Source of the DNA: Bipolaris cookei
Lineage: Eukaryota > Ascomycota > Dothideomycetes > Pleosporales > Pleosporaceae
NCBI GenBank assembly: GCA_002286855.1
Contig: NRSV01000034.1
Span: 62,001-126,000, forward strand
Direction: 5' to 3'
DNA length: 64,000 nt
The position numbers were made by a program, and so were the translations under genes. The notes under the pieces were generated by a model. It saw nothing but the letters and a program-made list of their open reading frames with translations, was not told the DNA's origin and searched no databases. Below are positions 35,761-46,265 of the stretch, piece after piece. Position 1 is the first letter of the stretch; the number at the start of each line of letters is the position of its first letter.

Positions 35761-36384
35761 TCATAAAACCAGTCGATAGAAAACAGCGTCTTCCGGGTTC
35801 TCATAATAGCTCCCAATCTCCTCGAACCCATACTTCTCGTATAATTTCCGCGCAGGTGTCATCGTCCTCAGCGTGTCAAGCAACATCTCCTTATAGCCCC
35901 ATTTCCTTGCATAGGAGACTGCAACATCCATCAGGAGCTTCGACGCACCAAGCCCTCGAGATTCTGGGGTTAAGAAAAGTCGTTTTAGTTCGCACGTTAT
36001 GGTGCTTGATGAAGTCGAGTTCGCTAGCAAAGCTGAAGATTCGGCGGTAGTCGGCGTAGTGAAAAATGGCCGTATGGCTATGCATCCGACCGCCCTTTCA
36101 TCTCTTGTCGACTTGGAGTCGGGCTGTGCTTTTCCATTCATTCCAAGTGATGTTGTTGAAGATGCTAGTTCTGACACATAGGATGATGCGTACGCTAACC
36201 ACACCGCGCCCCCCTTGTCAATTGCATATTTTCCAGGCAACTCTGCCAGTTCGTGTTCGAAGTTTTGGAAGTCGAGGCTAACGGGGAGTGATTTTGCATA
36301 GGCAATGAACAATTGTTTCACACTTTGTTTGTCGTCTGGGAAGACGGCGAGGCGAATATTCACGTTCGGTTGAGCCATCTTCAC
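35761..36384 (-). CDS. GNAT-family N-acetyltransferase
   Basis: A 207-residue single-exon protein with the GCN5-related acetyltransferase fold. The acetyl-CoA motif is SRGLGASKLLMD, preceded by the CELKRLFLTPE strand, and the C-terminal part has ARKLYEKYGFEEI, a frequent GNAT ending. The acceptor substrate is unknown; bacterial relatives include small-molecule acetyltransferases. An in-frame ATG two codons later (MAQPNV) is an alternative start. It is 263 bp upstream of the SNF2 gene on the same strand. Confidence 0.88.
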   Translation of the reverse strand: MKMAQPNVNIRLAVFPDDKQSVKQLFIAYAKSLPVSLDFQNFEHELAELPGKYAIDKGGAVWLAYASSYVSELASSTTSLGMNGKAQPDSKSTRDERAVGCIAIRPFFTTPTTAESSALLANSTSSSTITCELKRLFLTPESRGLGASKLLMDVAVSYARKWGYKEMLLDTLRTMTPARKLYEKYGFEEIGSYYENPEDAVFYRLVL

Positions 36385-36719
36385 TTGCGTGTTGTGTGTG
36401 GGGTAGATCTAGGTGTGATGGCTCAACAGGAGGATGCAAACATTAAGAACATTTCGCTCGTGACTAGTTCTTGAGAAAGCCTGACCAATTCGAGATATTG
36501 CTTACCCCATGCCGTTACTTGGAATGTTCTAGTTGTGGTAGTGATAGCATAGGGCGTGCCGTTGTTGTATTCGTATTCGCCAGATGCAGTTGATGGATTC
36601 GAGTCATCTCGGAACAGCCCCACTTACAGTTGGACAACACCTATGCTGCTTTGAAAATTAATTTCCATGAACAATATATTATATCAAATTCTTCTTTTCT
36701 CCATCAAAATCACGTGTTT
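36385..36719. other. Upstream region of GNAT gene
   Basis: About 335 bp with no supported gene; probably the promoter of the acetyltransferase gene on the minus strand. Confidence 0.45.
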
Positions 36720-36772
36720 GGTCTTATGGGTAAGCAACCACATCGTCTTTCATCATCTCCTTCAGTTCTAAC

Positions 36773-36861
36773 AACCCCCTCGTCTAGTGGTATGATTCTC
36801 GCTTAGGGATTTCCCGAGCACAGCTTGCGAGAGGCCCCGCGTTCGAGTCGCGGTAAGACCC
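36773..36861 (+). tRNA. tRNA-Pro (AGG) with 17-nt intron and defective acceptor stem
   Basis: The D arm (GTCTAGTGGTATGATTC), anticodon arm CTCGC/GCGAG with loop TTAGGGT (anticodon AGG), and T arm CCGCG-TTCGAGT-CGCGG are all intact. A 17-nt intron (36809-36825) sits one base 3' of the anticodon, the standard position. A poly-T terminator follows at about 36870. The 3' acceptor strand is TAAGACC plus discriminator C, but the seven bases directly before position 8 are AACCCCC, which do not pair with it. The matching heptamer GGTCTTA occurs 53 bp upstream at 36720-36726. The gene is therefore likely a pseudogene or was split by an insertion. Confidence 0.75.
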
Positions 36862-37060
36862 ATTCATTACTTTTTTGCCTCTTTGTCAGGCATCGTATCC
36901 TTTTCCTACTTGTGGGAAAAGGTGCAGAAAGCGAAGAGGGCACTGTTGGCACGAAGCCGCTGTTTTTGCACACTTCCAAGCACCATATGTCTTTTCAAGA
37001 ACGACAGCAGGTCACGCACCATTAGTGGTTGTCACTTACGCAGTTCCAAATTAAACGGTA

Positions 37061-38886
37061 ACGTGTTTCACCGCCGAGCGACCCACTTTCCTACCACGCT
37101 CTACCTTCGTATTCATATTGTGCAACACCACCACAATTTATTCATTTAAGTATGATAAAGTATTATTCCTCTAAGGTATCGCTGTCTTCTATATCCTCTA
37201 ATTCTACTTGGCAGGTGCGAGAGTTGTGTCCAACTTGGCTGCAACGTCCACAGCGCCGTTCACTGCACACCCTCTTCGCAGGCGTTGCACCGTCGTTACA
37301 GCTGCCATCCTCTGCCTCAGCAATCTGATCAGCTACCTGGCCAACTTTTTGTGACCCCTCTGTCTATACATAGCGCCACTTGCGAGTTTTCCGCTTTGTT
37401 GCTTCTTCAATCGTAGCCTCAAGGCGATGGATTGTTTCGCGCATTAACACTATTTCATGAGCTATCTGCTGGGCTTCCTTACTTAACTGCCGCACCTGCT
37501 CATCAAGAGAACTTGTAGGAGACACTTGTTGAATTTGCATGCGGTTCCGAATAAGCGTAGTCTGCGCCTCCGTTTTGCGCGCGTTGCGCGGCGTTTTCGG
37601 ATCCCAGATGCTAATCTCTCTTACGCTGGTGGAGTCGGCGTACGCAGCACAACGTTAAGCTGTGATAAAACAGCGTGAGAATTGTGTGGCACAAGTCCAG
37701 TACCTCAAAAGCCTACACGGGTATTGTTCACTGTAATTATCTTGTTATAGGCTTCTTTAAACGCTGGTAGAAAGGTTCCTTTGCTGATATAGTAGATGCG
37801 ACTGCGCGCCAAGGCCGAGATGGCGTCGCCATACGCGCGCTTTAACGGCAAGAATCAGCTTACATCAAGAGGCTGTAAGAGGTGCGACGAGTAGGGAGAC
37901 ACACAGAAGAGGATCGTCTTCTTCTCTTCACAGAGATCTCGGGACTCCACTGAGCAGTGGCTCTCGTGGCCGTCAATAATGAGCAGCCTATAGGTCCCTA
38001 CAGGACGCGCATGAGAATCGAAGTGACGGAGCCAGTCAAGCGCTAGATTGTTATTCGTCCAGCTAGTAGAGCTAACTTGAATAACCCAGTCGCGTGGCAG
38101 ACCCTCTATAAACCAGGTGGAGATCAGAACTTTGCCTGCGAAGATAAGAAAGGCTGGAACGCGCTTCCCTACCGCGCCAACAGCTTGTATTAGCGTAACC
38201 CACTTGCGATTGCCTAGCTGGATCTTCTTTGACTTCTCTGATTTTTCTGAGCCTGTAATAACTGACTGTGATAAAATCTTGTCCATAATAAAGCCAGTCT
38301 CGTCGAAGTTGTACATATCTTCGTCCACAATATCATACTTCGCCTTTGTCGCCTCGATTAGATTGAACCAGCCCTTGATAAGCGCTGGATCTTCGCAGGC
38401 AGCTCGCTGGCGATCGTATGGATGGCCCCGGCGCGTAAGCAGCTCAGGATTGCGCTGGATGAACCTATCGACCCAGTTCTTGCAAACCTCTTCTCCGCCA
38501 CGCTCTCGGAGCAGTCTGTTAGCCATATCTCGCACGTCGTCTCTCCCACAGGGTAGTCCTTGCTCAGACACAATAATTACACACCGAGTAACCGCCTCCT
38601 CTTCTAGTTTTGTTAGGCGCTTGCAGTTTGGCTCGCAGTCGCGTCAGTGCTTTCCGTCGCATCGTCGACGTATCGTCATTTTAGGGACGTTGTAAACCTT
38701 TTTAGCCTGCCGAATACTTTGAATTTGGTTCCTAGTAAGCTCAGAGACTACTGTTTACAAGTCAGCTTCAGTATAGCTCTTCTGGGGTTGTGGTTGTTGA
38801 GACATCACGCAATGTTGTGGTAAAGGTAGGGCGCGGTAGTTGAATGGGCCGCTCGGTGGGGTGGGCCGCTCGGTAGTGAAACACGT
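37061..38886 (-). mobile_element. Pogo-like DNA transposon B
   Basis: A 1,826-bp element flanked by TA (37059-37060 and 38887-38888). Both ends read ACGTGTTTCAC inward and go on, with mismatches, to a CCGAGCGxCCCA box. The right end carries that box twice as a direct repeat. Inside is one minus-strand transposase relic. It differs in TIR sequence from element A but shares the ACGT terminus, the TA site and the transposase architecture. Confidence 0.88.
37163..38805 (-). pseudogene. Inactivated transposase of element B
   Basis: Starts MSQQPQPQKSYTEADL, continues through a psq-type helix-turn-helix (SIRQAKKVYNVPKMTIRRR) and a Tc5/CENP-B-like segment. The DDE core follows with NFDETGF, LLIIDGHESH and LLQPLDV. 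Stops (TAA at about 38758 and TGA at three further sites, among them just after QPLDVS and after NTRVGF) fit C-to-T changes. A frame shift lies near 37625. Downstream it reads FLPAFKEAYNK without the insert seen in element A, then a basic, coiled-coil-like segment and a C-terminal CGRCSQVGHNSRTC knuckle. Confidence 0.87.
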
Positions 38887-38888
38887 TA

Positions 38889-39679
38889 CTATTTACGTTT
38901 GCTGGAACTTTTTTTAGACTTATTACAGGACGTGTAGCTAATACAATGCACAGTTCAATATCGATCCACGACGAGAATGGCGTTCTAGGTGACTGTAGAG
39001 CAGAGTGACTATTGTCGCAGCCAAATTTAATTCAAGATTTACGTCTATAGGATTCAATTCTGAGGTGTCTCATTTCAGAGGAAGCCCGGACCTCAAGAAA
39101 TAATGCGATCGAATCCGAAGAATTCATACATTCCCGATTATGTGAATTTGTTGGTAGAAGCCGCAATTGTTGGCTAGCGAGCAAAGAATAAGACCTACGT
39201 CTTGCAGGAAAGTCTATATGATGTTTACCAAAGCGAATGAGGCTTCAAGTTGGCTTGACACGTCGCGCATAGCCTGATGACCACGTCAGCCTCGCACGGG
39301 ACCTGTATGCTTCAACCACGACAACTCCTTACCCGTCCTCAGATCGGTGCTGACGGAACTCATATCTCTTCCAAAATTGTATAGTGGACGCCGTTTTATG
39401 AGCCTTATTATTCACACAAAGATCCATCCCCGGTTGCACATTACATATACGGAACCGAATCAGACCCGTCGGCGTACCAAGCCTTCCGCCAGTGCTGAAA
39501 GTCATCCCCATGCGGTTTAGCGTTGTCAGCGTCGGGCTGTGACACCTTTGTATTTGGTGTGGGTATTAAGCATTCAATACCACAAAAGCTGTCTCATTAG
39601 TTCGTCGAGAAGTCTTTCCGAATTGAATTTCTTCGTCTTGCGGTCCCTAGTTAGTTAGCACTTGTTTTGATCGTGCAAA
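38889..39679. other. Intergenic
   Basis: About 0.8 kb with no gene; contains the promoter of the gene at 39680. Confidence 0.45.
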
Positions 39680-41367
39680 ATGACAGAAACAAGTACGCTC
39701 TCTGAAAGCAGGCATGAAGAGACCCCAAACGTTACGGGTATGATAGAAAAGTATGCAGAGAACTTAGTGGACTTATCTAACGTCGTGACACAGACACAGA
39801 AACTTCGGCTTTGCTACATGAAAACCCGGCTGGCGAAGAATCGGCTGGTGAAGATACCCCACGAGAGAGCGTTGACCTCGACAACATATGTCTACCAGAG
39901 TACACCCAACTAGTGACAAACGAAGAACGCACAATAGATACAGAAGATATTCGAAACACAAAATCGCGTGTAGAAGATCGGTCCCCAGAGTACGAGAATC
40001 ATCCGACACAGCGCTCGCTATCGCCGGCATACGAGGGCAACCAAGGACAGCCACCTCCTTCACCAGCTTATGAAGAGCACCAAACGCAAAGAGCTGACTC
40101 GCCAATACATGAAGACCATCATTCCCAAAGATCTTTACAACGGCCGTTAGACTCGCATAACCAGAGTGGTGATGTGCAGCAGGGTTGTTTTTCCGATGAC
40201 CACACGCCTATTGGAGAAGGAACGCCGCTCGTACATCCAATATCTGCATCGCATGTACGCCACTACCACCTTACCGACCCCGTAGTAGCAGAAAGCCATG
40301 CTGGAGTACACTCATGCAGTATACTTCACGGCCGGCCCGCAGCATGGCTAGTTAAAAAGAAGAACATACCACTATCGAGTCTTGCGGCAGCCGTACTAAC
40401 CAAAGAAGGACTTTTAGAGACCAAAGAGCTCCGACTGTCAGTCGATTACCATAAACCCTGGCTAGCAAAATGAACCAAGCTAACGATGATGCAAGGATTA
40501 CTAAAGATACAGACATGAAGCGTGACCCCACCGACCCCATATCTGGCGCCCTACTCGGCTGTTACGACGTTGTCGGTGGCATTGTGCAGGGTCTCGCCGC
40601 AGGCCCTATCGAACTAGGCAAGCAAGCCAGTCCCTTGTTTCACGCCTCGCATTCGGCCAAAGAGTCTTCTTCCCAGACTGAAGAAGAGTCTAAATCCACT
40701 TCTGCGCCTTCGGCATCCTCCTCAGACTCAAAACGCATACCACATGCCGCCGGCAAAGTCGCGCTCGGCACGGCCAAGGGCCTCGGCCGCGTCGTAACTA
40801 CGAGTCTAAAGAGCCCTGCGCTGATCATGCACGGCGTCACGAGGGGCTTCCACAACCTGCCCAAGACGTACGGCGAAGAAGTGCGGGTATACGAGGACGT
40901 GACGGGATTAAGAAGCGGTCTGCTGGTGAGCGCAAAAAGCTTTGGCCACGGCCTTGGCGATGGCATCCGTGATTTTGCTACTAAACCCATTGATGGCGCA
41001 GAGAAGAACGGCATCATTGGGTTTAGTACAGGACTTGTGACGGGGATTGCCAACTTGGCTTTCAAGCCTACCGCTGGTTAGTTCTCTCTCTCATTTTTTT
41101 TTTCAGTTGTAGCCCTTCTGAACTTTTGCTTGATTTGAATGTTTCTAACTTGGGAAAATTGTTTTACTAGGCGCTTGCGGGCTTATAGGGTACTCATCGG
41201 TGGGCGTGTATAAGGCGATTCGAAAGATTGGGGCACCCAAGACCGAGGATCCGGCGGAGGCTATGAGGAAAGTTGGGGAAGTGGAGTGTCAGCATGTGAG
41301 TGATGCGGATAAATTGTTTATTGTAAGGCTTTGGTGCCAGATTCATATGCGCATACGGATAGATTAG
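39680..41367 (+). CDS. Protein resembling the C-terminal tail of fungal GT28 sterol glucosyltransferases, without the transferase domain
   Basis: Four exons, 39680-39737, 39794-40436, 40496-41076 and 41171-41367, give about 492 residues. Introns 1 and 2 each carry a CTAAC branch site and restore frame exactly. The first 190 residues are polar with degenerate PxYExxxxQR repeats, probably disordered. From about residue 210 the protein matches the tail that I know from filamentous-fungal GT28/sterol 3-beta-glucosyltransferase-like proteins: RPAAWLVKKKNIPLSSLAAAVL, then DPISGALLGCYDVVGG, KVALGTAKGLGR, HGVTRGFHNLPKTYGEEVR and the GLIGYSSVGVYKAIR end. No glycosyltransferase domain or UDP-sugar motif is present. 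The function is unknown; a membrane-associated or lipid-related role is a guess. Confidence 0.72.
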
Positions 41368-41783
41368 GTTCTTGTCTAATTTTGAACATATCGCAATGAA
41401 GCGGTACGCATCGATCTATAACTGCTTCCTTCTCATGGAATGTGGTCTAAGCCACTATTCCCGTTGGCTCGATAAAAGTTTCGGAGGGTCTGGCGCATGT
41501 CCAGTTGAGACTGAAATGATTGAAGGGTACCAAACTTCCTGATCTTCATGTCTCCATGTGGTGGACAAGAGCCGGTCGCAATTTTGGTTATCTTGGTAGA
41601 CCCCGAGTAGTGTATAGTCATCAACCGGGATTGAGATGAGATATAAGCATGATTTGATGGCCCGAGATCTGCTCACCTCAACACCTCTTAGGAAGCGGAG
41701 GATTCTTCCTTACCCTTCCAATGTGCCGACCTCACCAGGTAATGACTAAGCTGCCATTTCTGTGTTTGATTAGTAGATGATGT

Positions 41784-42530
41784 CTAATTTGGGGTCACGC
41801 AACGTACCACGACTGTCTGTGTTTCAAAGTACTCTTTCCAGCCTGGTCTCTCGGCAATGTCGATAACAACGTCCCAAGGCCACTCTTCCGATTCGAGCTC
41901 GACGAGAGTAAAGTATTTGTGAAGATTCTTGTTATCCAAGACAGTGCTCTTCTGCTCCTTGTCCATAACGACTGCACGGTCGAGCTTGAAGAGACGGAAA
42001 CGCAGCACATCAGGTGAGCTGGCAATGGTAGCTCCAACGGTGTCATAGTAATACTTCAGAACTTCCTCCTCTTTGTCATCATCCATCGTCCATTCCATGG
42101 CTGCTATGCTCGCGACATGTTCGATGTCTGGCAGCATTAGCCTGGAGTGTGCTTCGTTCAGATCGATATTCTTACCCGCACCCCCGTTGCCTTCCCAATC
42201 GTTATCCTGCCACCTTTTGATTTCCCGGTATGATCTTGCGTCAAAGTGCACTTGCTTGAGCGGACCAATCTTTGCCTCCTCCGGTAGGTCACTGGTCGCG
42301 ATATCGACTTGTTTGTTTGTCTGGGCGATGTCTTTGACTTCGTAGACTGTAAAGAAGGGCCATGGCGCATCTAATTTTCCGACTGGCTCATGTTCCATGC
42401 CGCTCGCAGTGATTTCGCAATGTATCGAGTGCAGGGCATCTATGTTGCGCTGTCGCGGCAAAAATTCGCTCTCGTACCATTCTACCACTTCATCTGGCAG
42501 GTTTGCCCAGCAGCAGAAAACGCCAGACAT
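41784..42530 (-). CDS. Conserved hypothetical protein, two-repeat alpha/beta-barrel-like
   Basis: A 248-residue single-exon protein. The start (FCCWANLPDEVVEWYESEFLPRQR) and the internal LHCEITASGME, PWPFFTVYEV and ARSYREIKRWQDNDWEG segments look like a conserved fungal family. A second, more divergent half (IAAMEWTMDDDKEEEVLKYY) appears to repeat the same layout, as in dimeric alpha/beta-barrel (EthD-like) proteins. No catalytic residues can be assigned and no signal peptide is seen. Confidence 0.68.
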   Translation of the reverse strand: MSGVFCCWANLPDEVVEWYESEFLPRQRNIDALHSIHCEITASGMEHEPVGKLDAPWPFFTVYEVKDIAQTNKQVDIATSDLPEEAKIGPLKQVHFDARSYREIKRWQDNDWEGNGGAGKNIDLNEAHSRLMLPDIEHVASIAAMEWTMDDDKEEEVLKYYYDTVGATIASSPDVLRFRLFKLDRAVVMDKEQKSTVLDNKNLHKYFTLVELESEEWPWDVVIDIAERPGWKEYFETQTVVVRCVTPN

Positions 42531-44858
42531 CTTGCTTCAGCCTGCTGCTGCGAATGTGACGTAGAGAGCAGTGCGTATTCGACGTCAGTCCAAATGTGCG
42601 AACCGCTCCTCCGAATTGAATAGTGGCAGTCGAGGGCTCAGAAGCGGGCAGTGGGAATAAGTGGGAGGAGAACCTGGGAAGATAAATAGCGTGCAACGTG
42701 ACGCGGCTGGGACAAGTAAAGCTATGTATGCTGAAGCCCAAAGCACTATGCAGGATAATGTCTGACGGCGGACGGTAGTGGCCCGACCGCAATTTTCGCG
42801 ACCAGACTATGTACGTATGTATACTTACGTAGCGGGGGTGTGCTTGCCGTCAGCGAACCAATGGAAGGGAGCAGTGCTAAGTGTGATTGGCAGTGCAAGC
42901 CTTGAGGCAAGTGAAGAAATTCTTGCTGAGCATGGGCTAACGTGCATGCGTAGTAGGAGATCAACGTTCTCCACCACGAGTCGCCATCCCCCTGACTCGG
43001 AGACACGCGCAGTGCGCCTGATGCGGGGATGTCCAAGGCGTGTGACAGGCCATGCATGACTTGATCCGTATTCATATGCAGAGCGAAGTCCATCGGAGAT
43101 TTTGATGATAATACTGGTTGGTGCATACCAGGCGACATCGTGTAGATGTAAGTAAATAGATGAAATGGTAGCACTCAAAGGCACGTCTTGCACGGTGAGC
43201 CACAGCTGGGTGAGCCTTTTCAGGCCTAGCGTCGGCATCTTGTCGGCATGTGGCTGGCCCCTGCATCTGAGGTCGCCTTGACCTTGATGATGCTGCGCAT
43301 CAACTCCCAACACACTAGCTGCCTGGTCGTACTGCTTACTAGTACACCAGACATGTACGGCAGGTGAGTAATGATATCTCCCTTGATTCACCGTCTGCAA
43401 ATGATTATGTCACCTTTCGGACCGGCCAAGGACAATTAGCACCCTGCACATCGGTCGGCTTGGTACGCACTGCGTGACCTTGCGCGTGAAATGCAGAAAC
43501 TTTCGGTTTAGTATCGTGTATACTTATCAGATATGGCAAACGTTCCCAGGATCTGAGATGAACAGCATCGAAAGTGCTTGGATAACACCCACACCACATC
43601 AAGAGGGATATTGCATCTATGCGTACTTGATCGAGGCGGGCAGATCGGGCCCAGCACCCCTGGCCTGACAGATCATATTAAGTACATACGTAGGATGCTC
43701 GCTGTCAGGATGAGGCATTGTTTTGTGGCACAGCCAAGTGCTAGTAAAGCCACTGGGTCCAGATCATCAAGCAGGGTGCCTCAGTACATATATTTTCCGG
43801 CATCGGTAGTACAATATTTGGCTTGAAAAGCCAATAAGAAACCGAAACGTCTCAAGGATCTCAACGAGGAAAGTTAGACGTTCGCTTGGGCAGGGGTATA
43901 CTTAGCCACAGTTCTATCCTTGACAGCTTCACAACAAGCGGTGAGTTCGAGATATCCTCCAAGGTAGGAAGCTCCATGAGGTGAAAATCCGTCTAATCGG
44001 CGTTTGTTATTTATGGACGAAGATGTTGAGGACCAGATTCTTCCCTCAACCCTAACAGGCTTCTGGCAGTCTTTTAGTAGAATATGTGGATATGCCAAGA
44101 GTTGAAGACTTACCATGCTAGATGATTCAGAGAATGTTGTACAGCATGTAGTCTATGTGATCTACAGCTACCGAAACCTTTCAATCAAGCTGCAGCATAC
44201 TGAATAATGTTACGTACTATGCCCTTTGGAGCCGTACCTTGCAGCGATTCAACATGGTGGTTCTACCACTATGACATGGAGTTTATTTCTTGTAACAATA
44301 GGAGCCATACTTACAAAGAGTACATCCTAAGCCAGGTGAGGCTAGAAGTACCGATCACCCGTTGGTTAGCGAAAGGACTTGAGATGGCTGAACGTAGATG
44401 AAACTTCCGACCAACCGTAGGTGCATTATTTTATCTTACTCTTGATGAAGATCATACTTGACAAAATATAGGCCATAAGCCAGAGTGGACATGTAGGACG
44501 CCCAGATCCGGACAAGCCGCGAGCCAACGAGATTTTCGTCACAGATCTCTCATGTGCCTTCTTAGGACTTGATTTTGTATTGCGTTTACTAGTGAAAGTT
44601 TTCCCTGTAGAAATGAGAAGATTGAGCTTATATAGCATTCCGAATTTGATGTGACATGACGCAGAGAATTGTCACGTGATATGCTGCACCCACGAGCTAG
44701 TGTCACGTGAGTTCTGCAAAGGAATCATGATATACTACATAAGTCCGTGAATATCTGGGACCAACATTCGACGCGTCCCAACACGCAGCGTCATCTCTAC
44801 AGGACAGTAACTCATCTTTATCAACACACAAGGGAACCATTGTTTTACAGCCATCAAC
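42531..44858. other. Gene-free stretch
   Basis: About 2.3 kb divergent region between the hypothetical protein and the GlcG-like gene. Reading frames on both strands overlap and show no family resemblance. TCACGTGA-type E-box palindromes occur twice (44672-44679 and 44702-44709), 150-190 bp before the GlcG-like start. Confidence 0.45.
44672..44709. promoter_or_regulatory. Paired TCACGTGA E-boxes upstream of GlcG-like gene
   Basis: Two 8-bp palindromes TCACGTGA, 30 bp apart, lie 150-187 bp before the ATG at 44859. CACGTG is the core site for bHLH factors. Use as operators is inference from position and pairing. Confidence 0.4.
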
Positions 44859-45305
44859 ATGAGCACTAAGGAGGTTCCAACACTGACCCTCGCCGGCGCG
44901 CGCGTCGCGCTCGAAGCTGCAGAGGCACGAGCCAAGGAAATCAAAGTCCCGATGAACATTGCCATTATGGATAACGCCTGCCATCTTCTCGCATTCGCAC
45001 GCATGGAAGGAGCTAAAATCACTTCAATCAATACTGCTATCGACAAGGCCTTTACTGCGGCTGGTCATCGCGCTCCAACTTCCATCTACAAAGATGTCGT
45101 CTGGCCTGGTGGTCCCGCTTTCGGCATCAATCACAGTAACGGAGGCCGATTTATGACAATTGCTGGTGGAGTTCCGATTAAGAAAGACGGAGTCGTCGTC
45201 GGAGCTATAGGATGTAGTACTGGGACGCCGAGTCAAGACGAGGATGTTGCGAGTAAAGGTGTGGAGGCTGTGGAGAAGAGCTTCGTGGTTAAGGCTAAGA
45301 TTTGA
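44859..45305 (+). CDS. GlcG/HbpS-like (DUF336) heme-binding family protein
   Basis: A 148-residue single-exon protein. The family pattern is visible throughout: LTLAGARVALEAAEARAKE at the start, MNIAIMDNACHLLAFARMEGA, then INTAIDKAFTAA, GGRFMTIAGGVPIKKDGVVVGAIGCSTG and the QDEDVASKGVEAV end. Bacterial members include HbpS, a heme-binding extracellular sensor, and GlcG of the glycolate locus; fungal members are uncharacterised. No signal peptide is seen, so a cytosolic location is likely. It converges on the Yvc1 gene. Confidence 0.88.
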   Translation: MSTKEVPTLTLAGARVALEAAEARAKEIKVPMNIAIMDNACHLLAFARMEGAKITSINTAIDKAFTAAGHRAPTSIYKDVVWPGGPAFGINHSNGGRFMTIAGGVPIKKDGVVVGAIGCSTGTPSQDEDVASKGVEAVEKSFVVKAKI

Positions 45306-46265
45306 GGAGTGCGCTATTTTTTATTTTAAATGGAGTTGACATCTTAGGAGTGAACTACTTCGTTTCGCCATTCCCCGACTTTTCCTAATATATGGTTACA
45401 TTGATTGCAGAGCTAAGCAGGGAAACGTTGATCACAGACCCACTTATTCAAGTGATGACAGTCATAAGCTACTGATTGCTACACTAGTCGATCTCTTTAG
45501 GTGCAAATCAGAATCTCAAAAATGCAATTCGATTGCTATGGTAACTGACGTCTTGTTTGCCAAAGCAGGACACCTTGTCAGTACTTATAGACACTACTCG
45601 CTACTATACCAGAGCGCGCAACCCCACTCATCTCATTCCAGCCCTCATGAACAGTGGCGAGAGTAAAGTATTCAAAAGAAGGCGAAAGACCACCAACAAA
45701 CGAATGTCTGACACCCAATATTAAAATCCAAGCCCTCGAATGACCCACCTCAAGCCAAAAACCCAGACTACGCCATGTATAGCTTAATCATCAACCCGCG
45801 CTTCTCAGACAGCCTGATCATACAAGAACAACCACCATACACCACTCAATCCCTAAAACAACACAACCACATACAAGTCTCATATACACCTGCCGTCATC
45901 CACCCATCACATTACCTAGAAACCTCAGCCCAAACCACCCCTGGCAGCCCATCGACTTAAGCGTAGTTATGGGTTCAGAATTACCTATTTATCCTACTCT
46001 TAAGTTTCCCTTTGACATTCCACAGGGTCATGTGTGAGGCCTTGAATAGTGAGATGTTAGGATCTCATCGAATAAAAAAAGATCATTGCATTTCCCATAT
46101 CAAACATAAATATAGCTGGCTATACACAATCTCGTACCATTACTACTAGCCTCCACCCCACCCAAACATCGGTATTGGAAAGAAAGCGAGAAAAAAGGGC
46201 TAACGGAGAGAAAGCACCCTCCCTAAGCAAGTCGAACACAGCTGGATGAAAGAGTGTCCTCTCAA
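45306..46265. other. Convergent 3' region, GlcG-like / yvc1
   Basis: About 960 bp without a supported gene. A 61-codon reading frame at 45775-45960 is not backed by any family resemblance. Confidence 0.45.

Noticed and set aside
40437..40495. Frame shift splitting the GT28-tail-like gene into two genes overlapping by ATGA
   Set aside because: A 59-nt intron with GTCAGT donor, CTAAC branch and AAG acceptor joins both frames exactly, so an intact spliced gene is simpler.
45775..45960. 61-codon plus-strand frame between converging genes
   Set aside because: Low-complexity, polar translation in a 3' region; no conservation evidence.
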